Assembly (NCBI GenBank): GCA_003117195.1
Contig: BDSI01000021.1
Location: forward strand, 868,001-932,000
Direction: 5' to 3'
DNA length: 64,000 bases
Origin: Eudorina sp. 2006-703-Eu-15
Lineage: Eukaryota; Chlorophyta; Chlorophyceae; Chlamydomonadales; Volvocaceae
A program made the position numbers and the translations under genes. Below are positions 13,701 to 25,099 of the stretch, in pieces. Below the pieces are notes generated by a model. The model did no database searches. It was not told the DNA's origin and saw only the letters and a program-made list of their open reading frames with translations. How positions within the stretch are numbered: the stretch's first letter is position 1; each line of letters opens with the position of its first letter.

Positions 13701-16451
13701 GATCAGCGGCGACCCCGCGCCGCCGTTGCTGCCGTCGACGCTCTACTTGGAGAGCTGCGGCCGCCAGTCGATCAGCGCGGTGGTGACGGCGGTGGTTTCG
13801 GCGCTGGCGTCGCTGGTGCGTTGCCGTACCGTGCGCGGGTATGGATGTCGTACTTCGTAGTACGGGCCGAGATTGGGGAGGGGCGCACAGGACGGGGGAG
13901 GTTTGCGTCTGTGGTGCGCGAAAAAGCGTTCTTCCAGCCTGATCAGATTCAGACGCGATGCACATCGAGAGGAATGACATCTTGTCGTCATGCCGTACAG
14001 TGCTGCGTGGACGGGCCATGTGTGCAGGTCATCAGGGGATAACAGGCGTGCCATGTCGATGTCCCCGTTGGATCAGTCGCATCCGTACATCCGTACGGCA
14101 GACTGACAGCCCCACTCGGCTTCCCTTCCCCCGACGGCCACACAAAACTGCAGGGGGTGTCCGAGAAGCACATCTCGGACGTCGTATGTCTGCAGTCGCC
14201 GTACACTTCGGTGAACACGGCTGAGGTACGGAGATGTACGACACTCAGTCGCAAGCCGTACCAGGGGAGGCCAGGCACAGTTGGTCTATCGCACCGGATA
14301 TTGTACCCTCTCAGTGCTTGGCAGGGGTACTGGCTCACAGTGCATGTGTTTCCTCGTAATCCTCCACCCCTCCAGCCTTCTTTGATATTTTCGCATCTCA
14401 TCTCCCTTCCCTTGCCTCTTTTTTTCTCTTCACCTTCCCCCTTGCGGTCCTCCGTACCCTCCTCCGTACCCTCCTCCGTACCCTCCTCCGTACCCTCCTC
14501 CGTACCCTCCTCCGTACCCTCGCCCTTCTGAGTTCTGACCTTCCGCCTTCCCCTCCCCTCCTCTCCTCTTCTCTTCGCGCCCCTCCTTCGCCTCCCCGTC
14601 CTCTTCCCCCTCCTCCGTCGCGCCGCAGCTGCCGCCCTGCGCCTCCGACACCTCCGTCCTCTTCAACGTCACCCTGGACATCTCCCGCTCCGCGGCCACC
14701 GGCGTCACCAGCGGCGTGTTGGCCGCCTCCGCCACCTCCGCCGTCGCGGCGGCCAGCCTCAGCAGCGGCGCCAGCCCCCAGGACCTGGCGGACCAGCTGA
14801 TGGACGCGCAGCTGACCACTCCCTGGAGCTGTCTCTCCACGGAAACCCAAATGCGGATGGTACGGCAGGTGCAGGTCGACATGAGGCTGCCCAAGGGGCC
14901 CGGTTTGGAGGTGAGTGAGGTTTCCTTTCCTTCTTCTTGAGGAGTGGTGGACCTTCAAAATTTAAATTTATAAATTATATAATCAAATTTAAATTATAAA
15001 TTTATAATTTATAAATTTGACTTTTATTCCATGTGGTCAGTAAACCATGAATGAAAGTTACATGGATCTAGCGGCCCGAGGCGATCCCCAGAGACAGGAA
15101 GGTGTGGCGGCTCTGGAGGAGGAGGCAGGAGGTCAGGCGCAAAACGTAATCGTTTCCCCTAAAATTCCCCGAACCACTTTAAGAATGTTAAGAACGCTCG
15201 AACAAGCGGTGCTGCAGCAACACTGCTGAACAGATCGCCATGAGGGCCTCTAAGCACTAGCGTATGACCCGTCCACAGGCCATCAGCGGCGCAGCTGCGG
15301 ACCAACAAAAGCAGCAGCAGCAGCCGGGGACTTCTGTCGGGGCGTCCCCTGCTGGGTCCGCGGACGCGGGCGGCGGCACGTCGGTGGAGGTGGGGAATGC
15401 TCCGGCGCCTGCCCCGGCCCCCGCACCTCGCGGCACGGTCGTCACAGCGCCGGGCCCTGCCGCCGTCGCCGCCGGTCCCAACACCGCCTTCGGCACCGCC
15501 ACCGTTATCGCTGTAGCGGTCGCCGTCGCGCTCGCCCTGTCGGTCGCTCTAATTGCCTTTTTTGCGATCCGGACGGTACGGAAGTCAAAGGCGGCGGCAC
15601 GGGACGCGGCGGCGGCGGCTGCCGCCGCCAACGCGGCCGCCGCTGCCGCGGCGGCGACGCGCGGTGGTGGCGGCGACGTCGGCGGCGCCATGCCGTCGAA
15701 ATTTGTGGGTATGCCGCCGCCGCCACCGCCGCCCAAGTCATGCAAGCAGGACCCGTCGCCGCCGCCGGCGCTGGCGGCGGAGCCGTCGTACGCTAGTACG
15801 GCGTACGATGCGGAGGAGTCAGGCGGCCGCGCGACTGGCGGGATTGCTGCGGCCTCGGCCTCCTCTCCGGCCGCCCCTGCGGAGGGTGTACGGCTCTGGG
15901 CACGCCAGGGCTCCGGCCGTACATCGGACAGCAGCTTGGCGCCGGCGGCCTCCGCCGCCGCCCTGGAGCCGTTCGCGGCGGCGGTAGAGGCCGCCGCTGC
16001 CACCGGCGGCCGCGGCCGCGGCACTGCCAGCGGCGTCGCCGCCGCTACGCCTGTCGTGATGGCGGCGGCTGCGGTGGCGGCGACGACGGCGGACGACGAC
16101 GATGACGACGCTCCGCTGTCGAGCATTCGTGGTCGGCCGATGTCGCCCGTACAGTCCCCAACCTCTCCCTCCACCAGGGTGCTGCCGGTCACGGCCCCGC
16201 CGCCGATGCCGGCGGCGCCGCCGCCGTCAGGCCAGCCGTCGGCGCGACGTCGAACCGGCCGAATGCTGCGTCTCCCCAGCCTCAGCCTCGGCACCAGCAG
16301 CAGCAGCACCGCCATGGCCGCTATCCCGGAGGCGGCGGCGGCGGCCGCCGGCTCCACGGTCTGGTCAAACGCTCTGTACGACATTGCACGGCAGTCTGAC
16401 GATGATCGTGTCAGTGAGAACGGCGGCGCGGCGGCGACGTCCTCGACGTAA
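10745..16451 (+). CDS. Type I single-pass membrane protein of unknown family, signal peptide plus large ectodomain
   Basis: Function unknown. Seven phase-consistent exons: 10745-11038, 11487-11564, 12022-12573, 13048-13193, 13560-13815, 14629-14910 and 15279-16451. Total 2781 nt, 926 residues. Residues 1-26 form a signal peptide (core AMLALVALFAA). Residues 30-600 are extracellular or lumenal, with scattered cysteines and a Gly/Ala patch. A single strong membrane helix lies at about 610-634 (VIAVAVAVALALSVALIAFF), followed by the basic stop-transfer RTVRKSK. The remaining 290 residues are a cytoplasmic tail rich in Ala, Gly, Pro and Ser, with a short acidic Asp run near residue 820. Exon 4 ends at GA|GT just before an in-frame TAG, so retention of that intron would truncate the protein before the membrane helix. 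It resembles a receptor-like architecture without a kinase domain. The ATG at 10745 begins the signal peptide directly; an upstream in-frame ATG-like codon at 10727 is less likely. Confidence 0.7.
12946..13022. repeat. GTGCC/CTGCC pentamer microsatellite
   Basis: An imperfect tandem array of five-base units (CTGCC, GTGCC, GTGCT) lies in the intron just upstream of exon 4 of the membrane protein gene. It produces spurious Ala/Pro/Cys-rich frames on both strands. Confidence 0.8.
14447..14522. repeat. CCCTCCTCCGTA tandem repeat
   Basis: About six copies of a 12-base unit (TCCGTACCCTCC) lie in intron 5 of the membrane protein gene. The minus-strand reading of this array gives a false Arg/Val or Gly/Tyr repeat protein and should not be annotated as a gene. 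Confidence 0.85.
14955..15022. repeat. AT-only palindromic island in intron 6
   Basis: Nearly 65 bases composed almost only of A and T with nested inverted repeats (TAAATTTATAAATTATA and its reverse). It sits in the last intron of the membrane protein gene, in an otherwise GC-rich area. Confidence 0.75.
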
Positions 16452-19400
16452 TGTCGCAAGAGGCTCACGCCACCCTCCTGGAGTGGACGGCGCGTACCAC
16501 AGCTGGTCATGCGGTTATGCATTATCATGAATTGCAGGCAAGCGGATGAGGAGGAGGAGGATGGGATTCTGCATTCGCATCGGCGTCGGTCGAACAGCAC
16601 AGGAATTGAACTGCCGTGCGTGCTGAAAGTACTTGAGGAAAGTACGGGTCTGTCTATACATAATCGCTGCACACGCAGCGGAAGCATCCGATTTGAGCAT
16701 TTGCGTGCTTGCGTGCTTGCGCGTGTGTGAATGTGTTCGGCCAATGTCCGAGGCGTGATGAGACGTGACGCGCGCCTGCTTGTGCGCCGACCGTGTCATT
16801 TTGCGCGCCGACCAAATTCGGTACATGCAGTGCAGATATTCGCCTTGCATATTTTGGCGGTGTGCAAAGTAATTTGTTCGCGCTTTTCGTTTAGCGCCTC
16901 CGAGGCGACGATTAGAGGGCGGCGGCTGAGAATGTGAGTTGATGAGTTTGTGTGTTGCTGCGGAGTCCTTCTGGTTTCGGCGCCATCTCGGGCGTCCGCA
17001 AATTTAGCCGACAGATTGTGCAGATCGTGACGGATACATTTGCTTACTGACACGGCCTTTTTCCGGAATTTATTTCCTTTCTGGGAAGCTGCCGCCCCCG
17101 CGCTGCCGACCTGTGGCGGCAACAGTTTCGGTTTACTTCACGACAAACTAACGGCTCTTGTATTACACGCCCATCAGCAGAGGGTATTATGCCGTCGTTG
17201 GGCTCGCTTTCTGGTGTGGCTCTTTGAACGTTGTCGAAACTGTACCGACAAGCGTTTTGACTTCGTTAGCAACCCTTTGTTTGGCACTCGTTCGTTTGCT
17301 GTTATCAGGAACGGCCCTGCTTGCGGTGGGCGGTTTAGGCAGCCGGCCGTTGTGACCCGGTCTGGCGCAAGCAACACCGCAACGCAGTCGGCAGGCGTGC
17401 TGATCATAAAGTTGAGGATGGTGGTACATCGGTCAAGGCCAAGCTGCAAGCCTCGGAGAGCCAATTGTTGCGTTTGGCACTTGGGGCTGTTTGGTAAGGT
17501 GAGCTGACGCCCTGCGCTGCCCTGCGCTGCGCACCTGTGGAAATCCGGCGATGGGCCGGCAGCTGCTGCCCGCGGGGGCCACTGTAACACGATTCATTCG
17601 AACTGACGACATTCGGGGATCGACATTCCTTAGAGTCCCAGTCCGAAGTGATGAATAGTAGTCGTCCTCGTTGAGATGAACAGGCGGATGTCCGATGGCA
17701 TCGCGTGCTGCCTGCCGCTTACGTTTTGACCATCGCTCAGTCGGCAGTAGGCGTGCTCAACCCGCGGGGCTTTGCAGGCGGCAGGTAGGGCCGTAGCTGG
17801 AGACCCGCAGCCTCCGCAGCAACCAAACCTGACTCACTGACTGACTAATGCTACAGCCGACCCCACATTGTCAGCATCCGTCCGGATCTGGGCGGGAGCT
17901 GGCCAGCTGGGTGCGCGTAATTCTCACCGTAGAACCTCATCGGAAGGTGCTTTGAGAAACCCAAGTTTTAGTATTGCGCACTGCATGCAGGATTATTTAG
18001 ATTCTACAGCCCTGCAGCCTTTCGACGGAGATCGGCCACGCACTCATCATCAGCAGCTACCCCGGTTTTTACCTTTTCAAATAACACCCACCTCAAGGAT
18101 TCAACCTCGCCAATCAACCAAGAGCACGGTACCAAACAAAGAAGACCGCCTGGTAACATCATCCGTGCCAGACAGCGTGAGCACGGCCCCGCCGCCCGCC
18201 GGTCCCGCGGGCATGCCAGGGCATGCCGGGCCCTCTACCACCAGTACACATGCCTCCGCCGATGCGTACTTCCGTTCTTGTTACCCCACCGTGACAGATG
18301 GAACGCCGCGTAAGACGGAACGGCTGTGTGTATGTATGTGTGTGCGTGTGTGCGTGCGGCCCCAGCGACTCCCTGGAGCCTCGATCCATCCATCCATCCA
18401 TCCATGCAGGCATGCACATACAACCCAGACAGACAGACAGACGGAATCACCGGAAGGTACTCGCGGTCCAGCTGTGTATGTCGCCGCTCCGTTCCATCAA
18501 CCTTGACCAACATAACAGAAACAGGTGTGCCTCTTCAGCGTGATACGAAACACCGCATTTCGACGTTTCCCAGCCATTCAACGCCGTGCACGAGCAAAAC
18601 AAACCTGGAGGCACGAACGAGCAGGCGACAAGGAGGTGTGGGGGGGTAAGGGCGGTTCTCGGTGTTTGCTGGCAGTCACGACCCAGGACGCCACTGCGCA
18701 CGACAGGTTATACATCTCCGAACTTCTGAGGCGTGGAGCACGTAGGAGTACTGTACTGTATGCAACGGTGCAACACTTCCACAAGTGATCAATCCCGTCT
18801 TCGTTCAGCCGCCTGCTGAGAGGACGGGGACGGGACGGCGCGCGACCGTGTAGCAGCAACGGATGGAGTACGTGCTTTGCACCCCCGCCGGCATCTTCCT
18901 AGCTAGCTGCCAACAGGTCCAACGGGACAGGTCCAGCACGGAGACCGCCACCGACCGACACAACCCCGCCTGCATCTGTGACGTTCATTCATTCATCTGA
19001 CCCCTTGGTACTCCGCCCCTCGTTGCTGCAATCTGTGAAACCAACCATCTGTCTCATCTGTGGGATGAGGAGCAACAGCCGCGCGCCTGTCTTGATCCCC
19101 TTACATCCTACCAACCTTCCGGTCAGTGAGCTCTGCAACACGATAGTAAGATACGTCCCGGGGCACCACTCTGCGGACGCCACTAGCACGCACTGTGCTA
19201 GATGACGAAGAAGCGAGGGAGTGTACGACACGTACGACACATAACTCGCGCAACCGGGTTGCCGACCAATCGGGGGAGCCCGGGCGTAGTTGGATCAACG
19301 AGCGATGGGTACAGCAGTCTGCTGCACGGCTTCCCTACACTAATAATTTCAACATGGCGCCGTACATCTGATGATGCGGTACGGCACACCATCAGCCGTA

Positions 19401-20899
19401 CACCTGTCAGGACCTGTGCGAATCTAGGAGCCGACCGGGCCCCCATCCTGGGTGGGTGATGAGTTGATGGGTGATGAGTTGATAACCATGACAGGCCCAA
19501 CAAAAATCCTACGTAGGATCTCGCTGTCAGTGCAATGCCCTTATTGCCACGACGGCGACCAATGCCCCTTGCCTCCTGCACATCTTTCCATCGACAGCGA
19601 CAAACCGACCATGCGTAACGACACGAGTTGCAAAAAAGGGAAGCCCAAGTGCCCAACCCAGCCAACCAGACCAAACCAAACAAAAAGAGCTTGCACGATA
19701 TTTCTTACATTATTATCTTCAAACCCATTTTCGGTCATTCACGAGGAGAAATCGTAACGGACGGGGCCCGCCGTTACGGGTTCCGACAGCCACCACAGAT
19801 TACGCGAGGCAGATGTCGGGTGCATATGGCCGGGTCCCGACCCAATGAAGCAGGCAGCGAAGCCCGAGCCCGGCAGGCAGCCGCCCCGGCGGGCCCCGAC
19901 GTCACCGACAGACAGCACATGGAGCATCCTGCATCCAACCCAACTGCTTGGGCCCCTCGACCTCGCACTGCCGTACACATTACACAAGGCCTCGCCTCAC
20001 GCGGAGCCGACATCATCCAAACGACAATTGCATAATTTTGAAGACAAGCGCACATTCTCTATGCCATTGTCCCCGTCCATGAACCCGACCGAAATGAAGG
20101 CGGCCTCACAGTCGCAAAACCAAATCCAGAATGAAGCCAAAAGTCGTGTAACCATTACTACCACAGTACTGCAACAAGCGAAGCGGTTTTTTCATGCACC
20201 TGCTACGGCGTACGGCGCGCCGTGGTAAACCAACACAACACCGTACAATCGTACATTACGTACGACACTGTTCTTTCTGGCGACAGCCCCATACATAACA
20301 ACCCAAGCCCTATGCGTTCCCACCCGAACGAAAGCCATGCCGCAACACCTGACGACGATTTAAGCCATAAAAACCACCAAGTGTACAACCACGATCCGTA
20401 AAGCCCACTGGTGCTTCCTCAGAGCCGTTCCTGCCGCTCTGCTGGTAAGCTCCCCGTCCCACCCCTCCTCCATTTCTTGGTCCCCCGTGGTGGACGTGCA
20501 TCCGTAACCGTTATCGCAACGCCCGCCATCAATTGCGGAAATCATCTAAACCCTACACGGTACTACTGCTGTATGTAGCCACATGCCCCGGAGCGACGAC
20601 TGCCGTAACAAGCGCGCGTGTAACAATCTGAAACACAAAACCCGAAACACGAAGAATTCTTCACGGGATCCGACATGATGAATATCTTGCCACTAGCTTC
20701 ATACCCTCCAACAGCGGCGCAAAAGGCCGATAAGTGGAGGCCTCATCCGCTTTCTTCACAACCATGGCACCGCAAATAGACACCGTAGGCCCACGGCGCC
20801 ATGGGTCACGTGCGGCATACCTGCCCGACCCATGGGTCACGTGCGGCATACCTGCCCGACCCATGGGTCACGTGTGCCCTCACCTGCCCGACCCTCGGG
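16452..20899. other. 4.4 kb between convergent genes, no gene recognised
   Basis: This is the space between the membrane protein stop and the stop of the minus-strand Ser/Ala-rich gene. It should contain both 3' UTRs. Visible are short microsatellites at 18386-18412 (CCAT) and 18430-18450 (CAGA). Many small open frames are present, but none shows a domain, a signal peptide with a matching splice chain, or a conserved block. No tRNA-like cloverleaf was recognised. Confidence 0.4.
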
Positions 20900-20905
20900 T
20901 CACGA
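20793..20905. repeat. 31-bp tandem repeat carrying a 12-bp palindrome
   Basis: About three and a half copies of a 31-base unit containing GGGTCACGTGCGGCATAC and CTGCCCGACCC. Each junction recreates the palindrome GACCCATGGGTC (20827-20838 and 20858-20869), with diverged versions at the two ends. It lies immediately downstream of the minus-strand stop at 20900. Confidence 0.85.
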
Positions 20906-23900
20906 TCTCGATCCGCCGGGGAGCTGAGAACACGCGCGCCCGAACAGCGTGGGTGTGGGCAGCAGCGGCGGCGACCGCGGCAGTAGCGACGGCAGTGGCA
21001 GCGACGTCTCCTCGCAGATCGATTCCCCCGTCGGCGACCTGCAGCCGTCGCCGTAACGCCCAGCGGCGACGTCGAAGCTCAATCTGCCGTACTTCACCAC
21101 CGCCGCCGCCTCCGAAGCCGCCTGCGTCTTGATCACCGTCGCCGCCGCAGATCCCCGGGCGTCAGTGAGGAAGTTATGCCCGCTGCTCGAGGACCTAGGG
21201 CACCTTGCCCCGGGTGCTGCCGCTGCCGGCGGTGCCGCGGCGGCGGGCTTTCGCGCTGGCGGCGCCGAACCCCCGGTCGCCCCAACCGGCGCTCCCGCCA
21301 TCGCGGCGGCGGCGGCGGCGGATCTGACGCCGCCGCCGCCGCGGCCACCACGCCACACGTCGAGCCAACGGACGTCTGACACATCCGAGTGTGCTGTCCT
21401 GCCCTCAAGCGGCCGGCATGACGGCTCACCATCGCAAGCACCCGGGATGGAGATCAACACAGCACAAGGCAGTCGCGGCTGCGGCGGCGGCTCGGGGCCT
21501 CGATGCGCGCTGGCGACGGCCGCGCTGCCGTCTTCGGAGCCCTCCCAGCCGCTACCGCCGGGGACTGTTGCGCTGACGTCACTGACGCCGGAGCGCCGCG
21601 ACTCACGACGGCGAGCGAATGACGAAGACGGGGACGACAGTTGACGTTCTTGTGGTGGTTGTGATGGTTGCGGCGGTTGCGGCGGTTGTGGCGCGACCCG
21701 TAGGACTGTGAAGCGTTCGGAACGTGTACGGGCTCCGTACATTCGCCCGGTGCTCCGAGCGGCGGCCGCGGCGGTGCCGCCGCCACCGCCACCGCCGCCA
21801 CCACATTCGGGACGGGCTGGATTCACCGACGCCGCCCAACGGTGGTGGCAGTTGAGCCCCTCAGGTTCAGTCTGTCGGCGCGTTAGCCGCGACCGCCCGA
21901 ATGTACGGCGGGTCCCGTCCTCAGCCCCTGGTGTCACCACCGCCGCTGCCGTCGCCGCCGAATCTGTGCAGGGATCCCAAGCCAGTTCCGCGCCATAGCT
22001 AGGATACGCGCCGCCGCCGCTCTCCCGCCACGCCGTCGTACAATCGCCCGACGCCGCCAGGACCGTCCCTTGGGACCGCGCCCGACCCACGGGTCGACGA
22101 CTCCTCCGGCGCACTGGCCAGGGCAGGCCACTGCCACTCTCACGGCTGCTATCTAGTTCCGCGGTTCCGTCACGGGCCGCATCTGAGGGGCCCGTCGCAG
22201 CACGTGTGGCCGTAGTGGTGGTGGCGGCGGCGGTGGTGATGGTGGTGCGGGCGCAGGCGCCGTCAAGATCCGGCTGAATATGCGACCGCATCCGCGGAGG
22301 CGGTGACGCTGCGGGCTGCGGCAGCTGCAGCTGTTGCGCGGGAACGTCGTTCGAGAGGTGTCGGTACGGCGGTGAGAACGTCGAAGGTGGACCTGAAGAA
22401 CCGCCCGTCTCCGCTCCTGTCTGTGGTTTGCACTGCTCTGCCGGTACGGATGGGTACGGCAGTGAGAGCTCCCCCTGGGGTTGCAGCTCGGCCGCCGCCG
22501 CCGCCGCCGTGGACGACGCCGATTCACGCTGCCGCCGCTGCAGCACGAGTTGCTGGTGCAGCCACGAAAGGCCCCGGGAGGGCGTGGTTGGAAGGCTGCC
22601 ACAAACCGCCTCGCGCGCGGCACCGGCCCCAGAGCCGTCCCCGGACAACGGAGAGCTATGCCCCAACTGCCGTTCCAACGGTAATCCTAACCGCCGGTTT
22701 GATTGCAGCGGCTGCTCCTGATCCCAAAGCGCGTCCTTAAAACGATTCCCCGCATCAACGGACTCGAGGTCCACCCGGGGACGAATCTCGCCGCGTGCAC
22801 GGCAGGGCGGCGCCATGCCAACCACCGGCGGCCTGTCGTGCTCGACCACGTGTGGTGTACGGGCAATCCCGACCGGATCCGACGCGACGCCGGACAGGCG
22901 CAGCGAAAGCCCGCCCAGCGCCGCAAGCGGGGCGTGCGTACGGCAGCTCCATTCCCGCGGCAACGACTGACCCGCGGGCCGCCCGAGATCTGGCGGGTCA
23001 TCGCTGCTCCCGCAGATGCTGAGGCTGACGCCCGCCGCCGCCCAGGCCCTGGCAAGACCGCCTCCGTCGCCGCTGCCGCCGCCACCGCCGCTGTCGCTGC
23101 AATAGGTAGCAGAAGCCGGTAGGTGCTGTGTTGCGGCAAGCTCTCTGAGCCATGCCTGGTTGCCTCGCGACGCCTGGGCAGCGGTGGCCGCGGCGGCGGC
23201 GGCGGCGGCGGCGGCGGTGAGAACGCGGGTGCAACCGGCAGTTGTACGGCTGCCGACGGCGCGGGAATGGTCGGGAGACGAACCCCTTGAGAAAGGCAAG
23301 CAATCGCGACGCGTCGACGGCGCCGACGTCCCGGCGTCACTGGACGGTTCCCGCCAGGAGGTGGTGACGGCGGACCGAACCACCATTGACGGCTGCTCTG
23401 CGGTCATTGCAGATCTCACGGGCAAGGCAGCAGGGTCCGTCGCCCGCGATGCAGCGCGCCGAGCTGAGACCGACACTGCCGGCGGTGGCGGCGGTGCCAC
23501 CGTCGCCGTCGCCGCCGCCGGCGGCGCCGCCGCCGCGCCGGCCGTCCGACCGCCGCCGTTACGAGCCGCCAAACCCGCCGTCGTCGCGGCCGCGGCCGCA
23601 CTGACGTCAGCGGCAGTGCTCGACGACCCTCGAGCAGAGCTGCCGCACAGTCCCAGCCCTGCGCCGGCGGGGCCGGCTTCTGCCCCCGGCCCCGCAGCCG
23701 CAGCCACCGCCGCAGATCCCCCGGCGTCCACAGACGTTTGTGCTGCCGTACATCCCGTTGCCTCTCGCAGCAGCACCACCTTATGCCCCGTACACCCCAC
23801 GCCGTAAGACAACCAGTCAGAGTCACTGCGCCGCCGTACGAAGACCGCTCTGACGCCGGCAGCGGAGTGCAAGTCGGAGGTTGTACTGCTGCGTAACCGC

Positions 23901-25077
23901 ATCGGGTGCCGCCGTACGATGCCGCCAGATTTTGCAGTCGCGGCGGCGGCGGTGGCAGTGGCGGCGGCGGCGGTTTTGGTGCAGGGCGTCGCGGCCGTCG
24001 GCGGCGTCCGCGTCGCGAGCGGCTCCCCCGCCGCCGCTGACGTCGCAACACGGCAGCTTCCGCGGTTGTCTTCGGCCACAGCTGTGGCAGAGCGACCGAG
24101 GCGGGAGGGCTGCGGCGGGCTGCTGGGCCGGACATGGGATCCCGCCCGAGGGGACCACAGCATGGCCGAGCGCTGCGGGGTTCAGGAGGGTCACCCAAGA
24201 GGACACAGGCGCAGAGGCACGGAGTGGCGGAGACCGGTGAAGCAATGGTGTGAGAAATCGCGAGGATCGCACATCGCAGCAATGGGAGGATCGCAGCCAC
24301 CTACGTACGATTACCGGTTGACGGCTGCGGGGAGTCCTAGCCGCCCCGACCCCGCTCTTGCGCACCCCGCTATATGTGTGTCGCGCGTGACACAGGTACA
24401 GGCCGCGGTGAGCAACGTGAAGGCTCCAGTACGGCGCCTGCAAACCCACAAAGCGTTCCGTACAGCATGTAACTGTACGGCAGCTGAGGGACACTGCAGC
24501 CGCCGCCGCCGCCGCCGCCGCCGCAGGATCTCGATAACATACCTGGCGGGCTGGGCGGGCTACCCGGCGACATGGCTCCGGCTCACTGCCACGGGGCGCC
24601 GCCACCGCCGCCGCCACCGCCACCGCCACCGCCACCGCCGGTCGCTGGGCTGACACCGCTGCTGCCGCCGTGGGTTCCGGAGCGACGCGGGTGGCACCCG
24701 CCTGCAGCGCTGGATCCCTGGCGCTACTGCCACCGACCTCCTCTTTGAGTGGACCACTCAAATGGAAGGTATCTGTCGCGCTGTCGCCACTGGCAGCTGT
24801 TCTGCAGCTGGCGGAGCCGGTCCTGCCGGGCCCGGCGCGGCTGCTGGTTGCGCGTGCAGCAGTCGAGCCGGGATTGGCGTCTGGGTTGGGTATCATCCTC
24901 GACGCCAAGGGGAGGGCAGGTCGGTCCGGAGTGGCTGGGGTGGCGCGCGACAAGCGGGCGCCGGCTGGGCTGAGGAGGTCGCCCTGCGCGGCGGCCGGAC
25001 AGCTTTGGATACCTTTGGGCGGCATATGCAGGTCCACGATAACCGCTGCGTCATTTGCCGCCGTCTGCAGAGGGCAT
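20900..25077 (-). CDS. Large Ser/Ala/Pro-rich hypothetical protein (structure uncertain)
   Basis: Not recognised. The core evidence is a minus-strand frame open for 3264 bases, from 24163 to a stop at 20900 (1087 codons). It has Ala, Gly, Pro, Thr and Ser runs separated by ordinary mixed-composition segments such as NRFKDALWDQEQPLQSNRR and LSWLHQQLVLQRRQRESASS. A second minus frame is open from 25037 down to 23823. Its upstream part follows a good acceptor (CTCTGCAG) at about 25078 with the segment AANDAAVIVDLHMPPKG, so an intron probably links the two frames somewhere between about 24750 and 24160. The true start and any upstream exons were not found. Plus-strand frames across the same GC-rich DNA are shorter and purely low-complexity. 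I give this a little over even odds of being real coding sequence, as the last exon of a longer gene. Confidence 0.45.
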
Positions 25078-25099
25078 CAGGCCATCGCGTTGTGTTCCA

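Noticed and set aside
14398..14958. Minus-strand frame with Gly-Gly-Tyr or Val-Arg-Arg repeats as a repeat protein
   Set aside because: Translation of the CCCTCCTCCGTA microsatellite, antisense to exon 6 of the membrane protein gene.
15257..16744. 495-codon minus-strand open frame
   Set aside because: Antisense of the last exon of the unknown membrane protein. The plus strand has the transmembrane helix, the splice acceptor and consistent phase.
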